A stretch of DNA of 64,000 bases from Rhodoblastus sp963710275 (GCA_963710275.1 CAVPZS010000005.1:124001-188000); one strand, 5' to 3'. Counted from the first letter of the stretch, positions 39,074-48,362 are shown. Numbers and translations: made by a program. The notes: generated by a model not told the origin, from the letters alone.

Positions 39074-40189
39074 CTAGGACCGCGCCGGCTCCGCCGCCAG
39101 CGCTGGAGCGCGCTCGCGACGCATCGCCTTCAGCAACGGGCTTTCCACCAGGCGGAAGACGGCGATGGCGACCGCGACCGAAGCGATGGTGGCGGCGACG
39201 GCATAGGCCCAGGGCGCGCCCGCATGCGGCCAGACCTTGCCCAAAGCCGACAGCGTGAACGTGTGGCTGAGATAGAGCGAATAAGAGGACGCGCCGAGCA
39301 GCAGCGGCCATTGTCCCACGGTGAAGTTTTTTGCGCCGGGATAGTCCGATCCGACCTCGACGCCCACCGCCCCCGCGACGATCAGGAAGGCCGGGACGCC
39401 AAACAGCAGCAGCCGCGCCCAGTCGTTGTCGGCGCCCGGGTTGGGAAGCAGGGCGAGCAGCAAGGCGCCGGCCGCCACGCTCGCCCAGCACAACGCGCGA
39501 TTCGGGCGCCAGCCGCTGACGACCGCCTGCGAAATCAGGATGCCCCCGAGGAATTCGACCAGCAGCGGGCTGAGAAGGACCAGCGGCGGCGCGCGCTGGA
39601 CCAGCGACGCGCCGACGGGAAGCCCGGCCAGCGGCAAGGCGAGCAGGAACAGGCCCAACGAGGCGAGACGCCAACGCCGGGGCAGGGCCAGCGCCAGCGC
39701 GAACAGCAGGTAGAAGAACATCTCGAAATTCAGCGTCCAGCCCTGCCCCAGCACGGGGAGCATCTGCCCGTCGGGATCGACATGCGGCAGGAAGGCGAGC
39801 GACAGCAGGACATGGGACATCGTCGGCCGATGCATGTGCGGGAAGGCCGAGGTCATCACGGTGTAAAGCGCCAGCAAGGCGAAGGTGAAAAGGAAATAGA
39901 GCGGAACCAGCCTGACGACCCGATGGCGCAGGAAGGTCGCGGGATCAGGCGGACGGCGCGCCGTCACCGACCACATCACGAAGCCGCTGATGACGAAGAA
40001 GATGTCGACGCCGGCATTGCCGACGCGAAAGGTCATCTGCGTCTCGTCGAAATGCGACGCCGCGTGGAACAGGCAGACCAGCAACGCCGCGACGCCGCGC
40101 AAGGCCTGGATGGATTCGAAGGTTCCGCCATTGCGCGGGGCGCCTTGCGCCGGAATTGGGACAAGATGTACGTCAGGTCGCAACGGCAT
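39074..40189 (-). CDS. OafA/YrhL-type membrane acyltransferase (family 3)
   Basis: Integral membrane O-acyltransferase of about 371 residues. Seen: FESIQALRGVAALLVCLFHA with the catalytic His after the R-x-x-A-x-x motif, FFVISGFVMW and FLRHRVVRLVPLY. About ten hydrophobic segments follow. It likely acetylates or acylates a sugar of the exopolysaccharide or lipopolysaccharide. ATG at 40189 chosen for the GGGGG ribosome-binding site; an earlier ATG at 40231 would add a less typical leader. Confidence 0.85.
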   Translation of the reverse strand: MPLRPDVHLVPIPAQGAPRNGGTFESIQALRGVAALLVCLFHAASHFDETQMTFRVGNAGVDIFFVISGFVMWSVTARRPPDPATFLRHRVVRLVPLYFLFTFALLALYTVMTSAFPHMHRPTMSHVLLSLAFLPHVDPDGQMLPVLGQGWTLNFEMFFYLLFALALALPRRWRLASLGLFLLALPLAGLPVGASLVQRAPPLVLLSPLLVEFLGGILISQAVVSGWRPNRALCWASVAAGALLLALLPNPGADNDWARLLLFGVPAFLIVAGAVGVEVGSDYPGAKNFTVGQWPLLLGASSYSLYLSHTFTLSALGKVWPHAGAPWAYAVAATIASVAVAIAVFRLVESPLLKAMRRERAPALAAEPARS

Positions 40190-40318
40190 CCATTCCCCCC
40201 TGAGCTGAAAATAACGCCACGACCATAGCATTGCGCGCCGCGCGCGTCCGGCCGGGCAGGCATAGGCGCCCGGGAGATTGCGGCCTTGGTCAATGAAAAC
40301 GCTTAATTAACCATGGCT

Positions 40319-41285
40319 TCAGGAAGCCGCGGCCAGGGCGGGCGGATCCTGCTGGTCCTGTCGCGCCACTTCGGCCATCACACGGGCAAAAAGGCTGCGC
40401 CGCGCCGCGAGGTCCATTTTCATGGTGGACTGGACAAGGCAGGCGAATTGATGCGGACCCAAGGCCGCGATGAAGGCGGCTTCCTCCTCCGGCGTTTCCG
40501 GTTCGTCTTCCCACAGGCAATGCACGGGCGAGGCGGGGTCGACGTAATGGCCCGCCGCCTCGACGCCGAGCGATTCAACGAACATGCCGTACATCGTGTA
40601 CTCGGAGAAATGCGGCGTGCGCGCCAGGATCTTGCGCCAGTTCGCCCCGCCGACCTGTTCGATGCGCTCGATCATGCGGCGCACGATCGAACGGCGCCAG
40701 ACGACGCAGGTGTTGATATAGTCCCCGGCGTCGATCGCGGCCTCATCGAGGCCGAGCAGGCCACAGGCGGCTTTGCGCCAGAGCCGGTGCGTCGCCAGCT
40801 CCGATTTCTGCGGTCGCCGGTAGAAACGCGCCTTGCCGTCCGCGCGCCCGAAGGCGCCCAGGGTCAGCGGCCGGATAAACGCCGTGTCGCTGTCGACATG
40901 CATGATGATTTCAGTCGGGCTGTCGGCGCAGGCGGCGATCTTCATGATCTGCTGCGCGATCCAGCCGCGAACAGGCGGCGTGAACGGGCTGAGATAGATG
41001 TTGCGCCGCGGCAGGCGCAACAAGTCGCGCAGCCGGGGCCTGGGCATGGGCAGCTTGACCAGCCAGCGGGGCAGCAGGTCGCGGTCCTGCGAGCCGAGGC
41101 TCCTGCGGCCGCCCGCCAGGGGAGCGAACAGGGCGAGGTCATGGGTTGGCGTGAACAGGCGGTGCGAGATCCCGGTCGGCGCGAAAGCGGTCGAAGCTTT
41201 CGCAAAGCAGGCTGCAGCAGTCGAAATCGCCGCTGTAGGACAGGGTGAGGATGCTCGCGTCGAGCTCGAAAGCGTTCTGGATCAT
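40319..41285 (-). CDS. DUF6492-type glycosyltransferase-like protein (one frame break)
   Basis: Protein of about 322 residues once a frame break is corrected. N-terminal part: ILTLSYSGDFDCCSLLCESF, then PTHDLALFAPLAG; C-terminal part: LVKLPMPRPRLRDLLRLPRR, HVDSDTAFIRPLT with a DxD-like Asp-Ser-Asp, and HFSEYTMYGMF. This arrangement matches DUF6492 proteins, believed to be glycosyltransferases. One extra base near 41177 causes an early stop. The ATG overlaps the stop of the oxidoreductase gene (ATGA). Confidence 0.65.
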
Positions 41286-42440
41286 TTCGCCCACTCCATT
41301 GGCGTGATGGCCGCAAAGGTCGATTCGACCGGCGCCGGACGCGAAAAACGTTCAGGATATTGCAGCATTTCCGTCACTTCCGCGATGTGGACGGCAAAGT
41401 CCGCATCGAGCCGGCACGCGCGGTTTTCCCGGATCGCCGCGGCGAGTTCCGCCGGCGCCCCGGGCGAAATCCATGGTCGGATCGCCGCGCTTGACCCGCA
41501 TGGCGGGCTTGCGGACCATCGGCAGGCTTTTCGCGCCGCCGATCCCGTTGAATCGGCGCTCGAGGAAGCGCGCAATCCGTCCTTGCGAGACCGGACGAAG
41601 CTTGACCTCGCAGGCGTAGTCCCAGGGTTCGCGGATTTCGAGCGCGCCCTCCTCGCCGATCACCCGCAGACGATGGTCATAGGGGGCGACGATGGAATTG
41701 GTGATCCGCGCGACGACGCCGCCGTCGAACTCGAGCAGGCCGACGGAAAAATCCGGCGCCGGATCGGGCAGCGGCGGCTCGGTCTTCTTGTCGGCGACCA
41801 TCACTGCGGAAAAGGCGGTGACGCGGCGCGCCGGGCCGAAAATCGCGCAAAGAACGGTCAGCACATAGCCGGCGTGCTCATAGGTGCAGCCGATCTCGAA
41901 CTCGTGGCGCGCCGGCCAGGGACGGCCGCTGCGGCTGAGCCAGTTTCGATAGTCGGCCTTGTGGATCATGCCGTCGTCGAGTTCGGCGTAGACGAGGCGC
42001 GGCGCGCCGATTTTTCCGGCCCGCACCGCCGCCCAAAGGGTCTGGGCGCTTTCGCCGAGAATGTTGCACGGCGCCGCGGCGAGACGCAGGCCGAGCGAAG
42101 CCGCATGGGCGCGCAGCTCCACCGCTTCGGCGCGCGACATGGCCAGCGGCTTTTCCGAATAGACGTGCTTGCCGGCGTCGAGCGCGGCGCGCGTCACCGG
42201 CGCGTGATTATGCGGATCGGTGGCGTTGATGACGATCTGCGTCGCGGGATCTGCCAAAAGCGCGTCGAGCGACGCATAGGCCCGGTCGCCCCAGCAGGAG
42301 GCGAAGGCCGCCAGGCGCTGCGGGTCGCGGTCGTAGACGCCGACGAGGCGAAGCGCGTCCTTATGCAGAGGCAGGCATTTGCGATAGGAATCGGCGATAT
42401 AGCCGCATCCGACCACCGCAACGCCAATGGGGTCCGTCAT
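41282..42440 (-). CDS. Gfo/Idh/MocA-type oxidoreductase (one frame break)
   Basis: NAD(P)-dependent sugar oxidoreductase of about 386 residues. Seen: Rossmann GVAVVGCGYIADSYRK at the N-terminus and the family signature SEKPLAMSRAEA near residue 95. A frame break near 41457 shifts the last 60 residues (AELAAAIRENRACRLDADFA). Directly upstream of the DUF6492 gene with a 4-base overlap; likely makes or modifies a nucleotide sugar for the polymer. Confidence 0.82.
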
Positions 42441-42515
42441 TTCTCGCCTTGAGCTTGCACCGTATTTCGGGCGCAGCCTAAGGCGTTCCGCTTAATTGCG
42501 GGTTACAGGAAATGC

Positions 42516-43038
42516 TTAGCCAAATGCGGCGCGCAGGCGGGCAAGCTGATCCTCGACCGGGCTCGCCACCGGCGCCGCCAGCGGCGCGTTGGGGTCCAGA
42601 TAGAGCAATTGGTCGAGATGGATGATGCGCGCCTGCAAGCGCAGGGATTCGCAGACGAGGTCGCGCAGGGCCTGCGGCAATCTGGCGAAGATGTCCGGCG
42701 CGCGCGGCGCTGTCCTGCTGCGACAGCTTGACCTTGCGCTTTTCCATCGCGGCCTGGTCGAGGCGTCAGTTCGCCCTCGTTGACCGCGCTTTGCAGCAGG
42801 AGCCAGGAGGCGAGCTGCATCAGGCGTGTGGTCAGGCGCATGCTTTCCGCGCATAGGCCAGGGATTCAGTGCGCGCCAGGGCCTTGGCCTGTTCACGTCC
42901 GGGACCGTCGAGATAGGCCGCGGCCTCCTCGACCAGGGTCATGCCCTCGCGGAACATGGACTTGAAGGCGTCCGACGACGCAAGGCGCTCCGCGAAAGAA
43001 ACCGGCGCGACGCTTTCGAAATTGATCGACTGACTCAT
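42516..43038 (-). CDS. rcdA: RcdA (DUF1465), ClpXP adaptor in CtrA degradation (three frame breaks)
   Basis: Cell-cycle adaptor of about 175 residues. In Caulobacter RcdA works with CpdR, PopA and ClpXP to remove CtrA. Recognisable blocks: MSQSINFESVAPVSFAERL, ESMRLTTRLMQLASWLLLQ, AAMEKRKVKLSQQDS and IIHLDQLLYLDP. Three small indels (near 42848, 42765 and 42712; one deletion and two insertions) break the frame in 520 bases. ATG at 43038. A CtrA-type site sits about 290 bases upstream, in line with CtrA control of rcdA known from Caulobacter. Confidence 0.82.
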
Positions 43039-43393
43039 GCGCCACCCCAAACAGCGCGCTCGACGCAACACGACTTGGCAATGCGGCCGCGGCCGCACGG
43101 CCAAGTCGCTGCAATCCCGACAATAGCGCCAATTCCTCGGCGGCGCTTGTTTAATGTTGTTTAACGTTAATGGGCGTCGGCGGCGCAAACCGGCGCATGC
43201 AACGCAAAAAGAGAGCCGCGAGGGGCGGCTCTGCAAGGATTTGCGACAGGGAGGCATCAGACATAGGCGAAAAGCGCCCAGTTCACGGCATGCGCGCGAA
43301 CAGATCCGACCTTAACCCGACACAACGTTAAAATGCGGTTAAGGTAAACGCTCCGTTGCAGGCACAAAACGTTAGCTAAATCATTACGTTAGG
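43039..43393. other. AT-richer non-coding interval upstream of rcdA
   Basis: About 355 bases without a supported gene. It has many TTAA half-sites, including TTTAATGTTGTTTAACGTTAA around 43150-43170 (halves spaced six and two bases) and the TTAA-N7-TTAA site described separately. Confidence 0.6.
43328..43342 (-). promoter_or_regulatory. Candidate CtrA-binding site upstream of rcdA
   Basis: TTAA-AATGCGG-TTAA, a full CtrA box by spacing. It is upstream of rcdA (minus strand), a CtrA-activated gene in Caulobacter, and downstream of the DUF1192 gene. Confidence 0.6.
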
Positions 43394-43599
43394 TTAGGTC
43401 TTGAAAAACGAGGCCGCGGCCTGCAGGGAAGCGCTCTTGGCGGCGCGCGCCGCCTCCAGCCGCGCGATCTCCTCGGCGCAGGATATTTAATCCGCGCGCG
43501 TCAGTTCGTCGACCGAAGGGCGTCGAGCGGCTCGCCCGGGACATGCTGGGCCGGCGCCGGCTTTTTAGTTGCGAAAAACTCGTCCTCGTCCCTGCTCAT
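43394..43599 (-). pseudogene. DUF1192 small protein (several indels)
   Basis: Starts MSRDEDEFFATKKPAPAQ and ends EIARLEAARAAKSASLQ then AAASFFKT, recognisable as the DUF1192 family of about 65 residues that accompanies rcdA in Alphaproteobacteria. Between about 43470 and 43520 the frame is disturbed by three or more small indels (a VDELTRR-like segment appears across frames). Either a decayed gene or a stretch of poor sequence quality; the quality explanation is favoured because neighbours are affected too. Confidence 0.6.
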
Positions 43600-43807
43600 G
43601 GCTTTTTCCGTTCCGGCGCTCCGGCTTCAGTCCGCCCGAAAGGGTTTAGCGCCGATATATTCTGGGGAAAAATTTGCGTTTGGCCGCTCTGGTCTTATAT
43701 TTATGCAATTCCCGTCATGAATGGAAATTTGAGGCTGAGCCTCGGCCGGGCCGGAGCGCGCGAACGCGCGTCCGTCGGCGAAAGAGAAGAGATTCGAGGA
43801 GAAATCG

Positions 43808-44530
43808 ATGAGCAACGCTCCGCTCATGCCCAAGGCCACCGCCATCTGGCTGGTGGAAAACACCTCCCTCACTTTCGATCAGATCGCGGAATTCTGCAAA
43901 TTGCATCCGCTCGAAGTCAAGGGCATCGCCGACGGCGAAGTCGGCGCCGGCATCCGCGGCCATGACCCGATCACCTCGGGCCAGTTGACCCGCGAGGAAA
44001 TCGAGAAAGCGCGAGAAGAACGGGTCCGCTACCAGCTCAAGCTCGCGGTGTCCAAGGTGCGCCTGCCGGAGGTCAAGCGCCATCGCGGCCCGCGCTATAC
44101 GCCGCTGTCGCGCCGCCAGGACCGGCCCAACGCCATCCTCTGGCTGGTGCGCAACCATCCCGAGCTCAAGGACGCGCAGATCATGCGCCTCGCCGGCACC
44201 ACCAAGACGACCATCGCCGCGATCCGCGACCGCACCCACTGGAATTCGGCCGCGCTGACGCCGATGGATCCGGTGACGCTCGGCCTCTGCTCGCAGATCG
44301 ACCTTGATTTCGAAGTGCAGCGCTCGGCCAAGGATCGCCCCGCCGTCGTCGAGGATCACAGCCCGACGCTCATTCCGGCCGAAGAGACGACGCAGCCCTA
44401 TTACCATCAGCCGACCTCGCAGGAGGAAGTTTTCGGGTCCAGCCCGAAGAAGGCGCCGGTCGAGGAAGAGGACGACATCGACGTCGATTCGGTCTTCTCC
44501 AAGCTCAAGGACTTCAAGACCAAGGAATAA
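43808..44530 (+). CDS. trcR: TrcR-like DUF1013 transcription regulator
   Basis: A protein of 240 residues of the DUF1013 family, conserved in Alphaproteobacteria. The Caulobacter member (TrcR) associates with RNA polymerase and helps control cell-cycle promoters. Seen: two helix-turn-helix-like segments (TFDQIAEFCKLHPLEVKGIA and LVRNHPELKDAQIMRLAGTT), the basic PEVKRHRGPRYTPLSRRQDR linker between them, and an acidic tail EEEDDIDVDSVF. Uninterrupted. ATG at 43808 preceded by GAGGAG. Usual place just before ruvCAB. Confidence 0.85.
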   Translation: MSNAPLMPKATAIWLVENTSLTFDQIAEFCKLHPLEVKGIADGEVGAGIRGHDPITSGQLTREEIEKAREERVRYQLKLAVSKVRLPEVKRHRGPRYTPLSRRQDRPNAILWLVRNHPELKDAQIMRLAGTTKTTIAAIRDRTHWNSAALTPMDPVTLGLCSQIDLDFEVQRSAKDRPAVVEDHSPTLIPAEETTQPYYHQPTSQEEVFGSSPKKAPVEEEDDIDVDSVFSKLKDFKTKE

Positions 44531-44595
44531 ATGGCCCGGCGCAACCCCGTCTTCGACGGGCTTTGGCCGAGCTGACGCGAGGGACAAGACTGGAA

Positions 44596-45103
44596 ATGGC
44601 CGTCCGAATTCTGGGGATCGACCCCGGCCTGCGCCATACAGGCTGGGGCGTCATCGAAGCGGACGGCTCCCGGCTCGTCTATGTCGCCTCGGGCGCGGTC
44701 CATTCCCAGACGGGACAGAACCTGTCCGAGCGGTTGCGCATCTTGCACGAGGGCCTCGCGGCTGTGATCGCGGCCCACCGTCCTGACGAGGCGGCGGTGG
44801 AGGAGACCTTCGTCAACCGCGATCCTCAGTCCGCGCTGAAACTCGGCCATGCCAGGGGGATCGCGCTGGTCGTCCCGGCTCTGGCGGGGATCGAGGTCGC
44901 CGAATATGCCGCCAATCTGGTGAAGAAGACCGTGGTCGGCGCAGGACACGCCGAAAAGACGCAGAGTCGCCATGATGGTGAAGGTGCTGCTGCCGCGCAG
45001 CGAGGCGCTCACCGCCGACGCCGCCGACGCCCTGGCGGTGGCCATCTGCCACGCCCAGCATCGCGGCGCGCGCGCCATGGCCGCGCGGCTGGCGGGCAAG
45101 TAG
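44596..45103 (+). CDS. ruvC: RuvC Holliday junction resolvase (one frame break)
   Basis: Endonuclease that cuts Holliday junctions with RuvAB. About 168 residues. Catalytic acids visible: Asp7 in LGIDPGLRHTGWG, Glu in VEETFVNRDP, and the C-terminal DAADALAVA pair. One inserted A near 44963 shifts the frame (AEKTQVAMMVKVLLP on correction). ATG at 44596 (MAVRILGIDPG). Confidence 0.93.
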
Positions 45104-45182
45104 CTATTCCTCTTTTGTTCGCGCTCACAGCAAATTCCGCTAGAGTGGCGCGGAAGCGAATCGGTCGCGCGGGCGGAAAATC

Positions 45183-45803
45183 ATGATCGGTAAACTGAAG
45201 GGCGTGGTGGATAGCCTGCATGAGGATCATCTGATCCTCGACGTCCATGGCGTCGGCTATGTCGTCGCCTGCTCCACGCGCACGCTGCAAAGATTGCCCC
45301 GTGTCGGCGAGGCGGCGGCGCTCGCCATCGAGACGCAGGTGCGCGAGGACGCCATAAGGCTGTTCGGCTTTTTGTCCGACGCCGAGCGCGACTGGTTCCG
45401 CCTGCTGCAGAATGTGCAAGGCGTCGGTTCGAAGGTGGCGCTGGCCATTCTTTCCATCCTGCCGCCATCCGAACTGACTTCGGCCATCGCGCTGCAGGAC
45501 AAGGCTTCCGTTTCGCGCGCGCCGGGCGTCGGTCCAAAACTCGCGGCGCGCATCGTCGCCGAATTGAAGGACAAGGCGGGAGCTTTCGGGACGGTCGACC
45601 CCGGCGCGATCCAGCTCGCCGGCGAAGACCCGGCGCCGGGCGGCTCGAGCGCCGCGCAGGAAGCGATTTCCGCCCTGGTCAATCTCGGCTACCAGCGCCC
45701 GCAAGCCGCCACCGCCATCGCCGCGAGCCTCAAGGCGCTGGGCGAGGGCGCGGAAACCAGCGCCTTGATCCGGCGGGGGCTGAAGGAATTGGCGACCGCG
45801 TGA
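45183..45803 (+). CDS. ruvA: RuvA Holliday junction DNA-binding subunit
   Basis: Branch-migration subunit of 206 residues that binds the junction and loads RuvB. Seen: MIGKLKGVVDSLHEDHLILD (OB domain), two HhH segments (LQNVQGVGSKVALAILS; SRAPGVGPKLAARIVAEL) and a C-terminal helical domain LVNLGYQRPQAATAI. Intact. Confidence 0.95.
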   Translation: MIGKLKGVVDSLHEDHLILDVHGVGYVVACSTRTLQRLPRVGEAAALAIETQVREDAIRLFGFLSDAERDWFRLLQNVQGVGSKVALAILSILPPSELTSAIALQDKASVSRAPGVGPKLAARIVAELKDKAGAFGTVDPGAIQLAGEDPAPGGSSAAQEAISALVNLGYQRPQAATAIAASLKALGEGAETSALIRRGLKELATA

Positions 45804-45873
45804 ATTTTGAGTCGTCATCCCCGCGCGCACGCGATTTTGGCGTTCTTGGCCTGTTCCTGCTAGCTTGCGCGCG

Positions 45874-45906
45874 ATGGACTGCTTCGCTCCGCTCGCAATG
45901 ACGGGG
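45874..45906. repeat. Dispersed alphaproteobacterial intergenic repeat
   Basis: The segment GGACTGCTTCGCTCCGCTCG, continuing CAATGACGGGG, is the reverse complement of a motif (ATTGCGAGCGGAGCGAAGCA) that recurs between genes in many Alphaproteobacteria. It sits with a GTCATCCCC arm near 45814 in the ruvA-ruvB gap. Confidence 0.5.
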
Positions 45907-45937
45907 ACGCGATGACAAGCGATGGAAAAACCAGGGA

Positions 45938-46968
45938 ATGAGCCGCGTCATCACGCCCGAGAAAAAACGCGAGGATGACCTCGAAGCCTCGATCCGTCCG
46001 CTCACCCTGGCCGATTTCACCGGCCAGGAGGCGGCGCGGAAGAATCTGAAGGTCTTCATCGAGGCGGCGAAGGCGCGCAAGGACGCGCTCGACCATGTGC
46101 TGTTCGTCGGGCCGCCCGGCCTCGGAAAGACCACCCTGGCGCAGATCGTCGCGCGCGAACTCGGCGTGAATTTCCGCTCCACCTCCGGCCCGGTCATCGC
46201 CAAGGCCGGCGATCTCGCGGCGCAACTCACCAATCTGGAAGAGCGCGACGTGCTCTTCATCGACGAAATCCACCGCCTCAGCCCTTCGGTCGAGGAAATC
46301 CTCTATCCGGCGATGGAGGATTTCCAGCTCGACCTGATCATCGGCGAGGGCCCGGCGGCGCGGTCGGTGAAGATCGATCTGGCCAGGTTCACCCTGGTCG
46401 GCGCCACCACCCGCGCCGGTCTGCTGACGACGCCGCTGCGCGACCGGTTCGGCATCCCGATCCGGATGAATTTCTACACGGTCGAAGAATTGCAATCGAT
46501 CGTGTCGCGCGGCGCGCGGGTGATGAACTGCCCGATGAGCGAGGACGGCGCCAATGAAATCGCCAAACGGGCGCGCGGCACGCCCCGCATCGCCGGCCGC
46601 CTGCTGCGCCGGGTCAGAGATTTCGCCCTGGTCGACGGCGACCCCGTTGTCACCCGCGCCGTCGCCGACAAGGCGCTGAAGCTGCTGGACGTCGATTCCA
46701 TCGGGCTCGACCAGATGGACCGGCGCTATCTCGACATGCTCGCGCTCAATTTCGGCGGCGGACCCGTGGGGATCGAAACCATCGCCGCCGCCTTGTCGGA
46801 GCCGCGCGACGCCATCGAGGACATTATCGAGCCCTATTTGCTTCAACAGGGATTTTTGAACCGCACCCCGCGCGGGCGCGTGTTGACGCCGCAGGCGTTC
46901 AGGCATCTGGGGCTCGCCGCGCCGGCGCAGCGCCGCAGGGCGGGCTGTTTTCCGATGACGACGCGTGA
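45938..46968 (+). CDS. ruvB: RuvB branch-migration ATPase (frame break at C-terminus)
   Basis: AAA+ motor that drives branch migration. Seen: Walker A VGPPGLGKTTLAQ, Walker B FIDEIHRLSP, sensor I GATTRAG, and C-terminal winged helix ending TPRGRVLTPQAFRHLG. As written the frame runs to 47032 with an atypical tail; correcting a small indel near 46937 gives the usual GGLFSDDDA ending and a TGA at 46966-46968, which I take as the true end. Confidence 0.93.
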
Positions 46969-46984
46969 GCGCGCGATGATGAGT

Positions 46985-47135
46985 CATTTTTTCCCGCAGC
47001 AACGGCCCCATCCAACGCCCTGCGGGCATTAATGAGCGGGGGGGGTAGCCCAATGCTAAGATTGCGTCGTAACGATAGCTGTGCAGCAGCGGGTTGCCCG
47101 AATCGTCAATCCGGCACAGGCTAAGGCCCCCAGAG
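46985..47135 (-). pseudogene. Possible remnant of a RhuM-like gene
   Basis: On the minus strand this stretch reads LSLCRIDDSGNPLLHSYRYD followed by AILALGY, which resembles the segment of RhuM-family proteins around [HY]-x-[LY]-[DE]-x-[IV]-[LI]-A-[VL]-G-Y-R-V. The match is lost at a run of eight C/G bases near 47040, and no start or stop fits. It marks the left edge of the AT-rich island. Tentative. Confidence 0.3.
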
Positions 47136-47149
47136 CAGGGTGAGACACA

Positions 47150-47320
47150 ATGGACACAATCACTCTTACCGAAATCATCCTCGCGATAGTGGGGATCGGA
47201 GCGACTATATATTATGGCGCAAAAACAGTAGCGAATAAGCATAAACAAAAACAAACCAACATCGGCAGTGGTATATCGATACAATCAGGCAGAGACACCC
47301 GGATTAATCGTAATGAATAG
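47150..47320 (+). CDS. Small single-span membrane protein with a C-terminal IQSGRDT motif
   Basis: A protein of 56 residues. Residues 6-23 form one hydrophobic segment (LTEIILAIVGIGATIYYG), followed by a basic stretch KTVANKHKQKQ and a tail NIGSGISIQSGRDTRINRNE. The tail motif IQSGRDT recurs at the N-terminus of the next protein. Stop overlaps the next start by 8 bases, so translation is coupled. Codon use is AT-rich, unlike neighbours. By analogy with bacterial amyloid-signalling pairs it could be a membrane-acting effector triggered by contact with its neighbour. Family not named; function inferred only. Confidence 0.65.
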   Translation: MDTITLTEIILAIVGIGATIYYGAKTVANKHKQKQTNIGSGISIQSGRDTRINRNE

Positions 47321-48362
47321 TCAAACTCAAAAAACAGCAGATTCTTCCACAGCCATTCAGAGCGGACGAGATACAAATTATTACCAAGGACTATCCCCCG
47401 CTGATTTAGCAACAATTATGGACCTTATTTCAAATCAAATCCCTAAATACGCGGCAATTGCCGCATAATTAGTTGAGTCTCGTTTAAAAGACTTTAAGGA
47501 AAATTTTATTAAGAAAATAGCAGCCGACGAACAAGCAACACGGGCTTTTCGCGATCCTGACTTCCAATACCTTATCGCAAGCGCCCAGCATACTTATGCG
47601 CGGTGTGGCGACGATCAAATAAGAGATACGCTTATCGACCTTGTGACGCGGCGCGCGAAGGAGACAGCGACGAGTCGTTTATCCCTAAGCCTAAACCGCG
47701 CGGTTGAGACATCTGCATTTCTGACAAAAAATGAATTTGCAGAGTTATCTTTGGTTTACTTACTTAAATACACACGCGACGACAAAGCCGCAACCCTTCA
47801 AGGCTTATGTGACTACATTAAGCGCCGGGTAATACCACTACTTGACGATGTTTCGACTCATAATTCATCATACTCATATATTGAGGCGAATTCGTGCGGA
47901 TCAATATCGTTAAGCTGGACTGGCCTCTATGATATTATCATAGACGGTTATGGAGGCATTTTTACCAACGGCTTTTCGCGAGAGGAGCTAATAGCTGCAC
48001 TCGACCAAAAAGCGTACCTAATCGCGGCTCCAAATTTGTTCATTCAATGCCTAAGCAAGCCTGAGCGCATTCAACCAAACGCTGTAAATAAGCTTGGTTT
48101 TGAAAAACTTGGTAACAGTCATGGAATGACCTTAGATGAGATAGCGAAAATATGGGCCTTAACTGCCCAAAATACCCCCGCACAAGCTGAGGTATTTTCG
48201 AAAATAGCTGCCATCATTCCCGAGTTTGATCGACTTAATAAGCTTTGGAGTGAAACTCCGCTAAGTCGTCTTTTCCTCACACCAGTTGGAATTGCGATTG
48301 CGCACGCTAACGCCGTCAGGCTTGTGAATTTTGATGCCGACCTCGCACTCTGGATTCAGTGA
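47313..48362 (+). pseudogene. LPO_1073/Vpar_1526-type protein with one in-frame TAA
   Basis: Starts MNSQTQKTADSSTAIQSGRD, then TNYYQGLSPADLATIMDL. The same frame continues through a TAA at 47466-47468 (codon 52) to 48362, giving 349 codons in all, about the usual length of this family. After the stop the protein reads LVESRLKDFKENFIKKIA, FRDPDFQYLIASAQHTYARC, LSLVYLLKYTRDD and the C-terminal LTPVGIAIAHANAVRLVNF. The family recognition is from these blocks and is from memory. A restart at GTG 47643 is possible. AT-rich island gene; role unknown, possibly defence. Confidence 0.6.

Noticed and set aside
46969..47032. C-terminal extension of RuvB
   Set aside because: The tail lacks family features; a one-frame shift near 46937 gives the normal GGLFSDDDA ending.
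45860..47284. 474-residue minus-strand open frame across ruvB
   Set aside because: Mostly antisense of ruvB. Only its 5' part (about 46985-47135) shows a possible RhuM-like segment, reported separately as a remnant.
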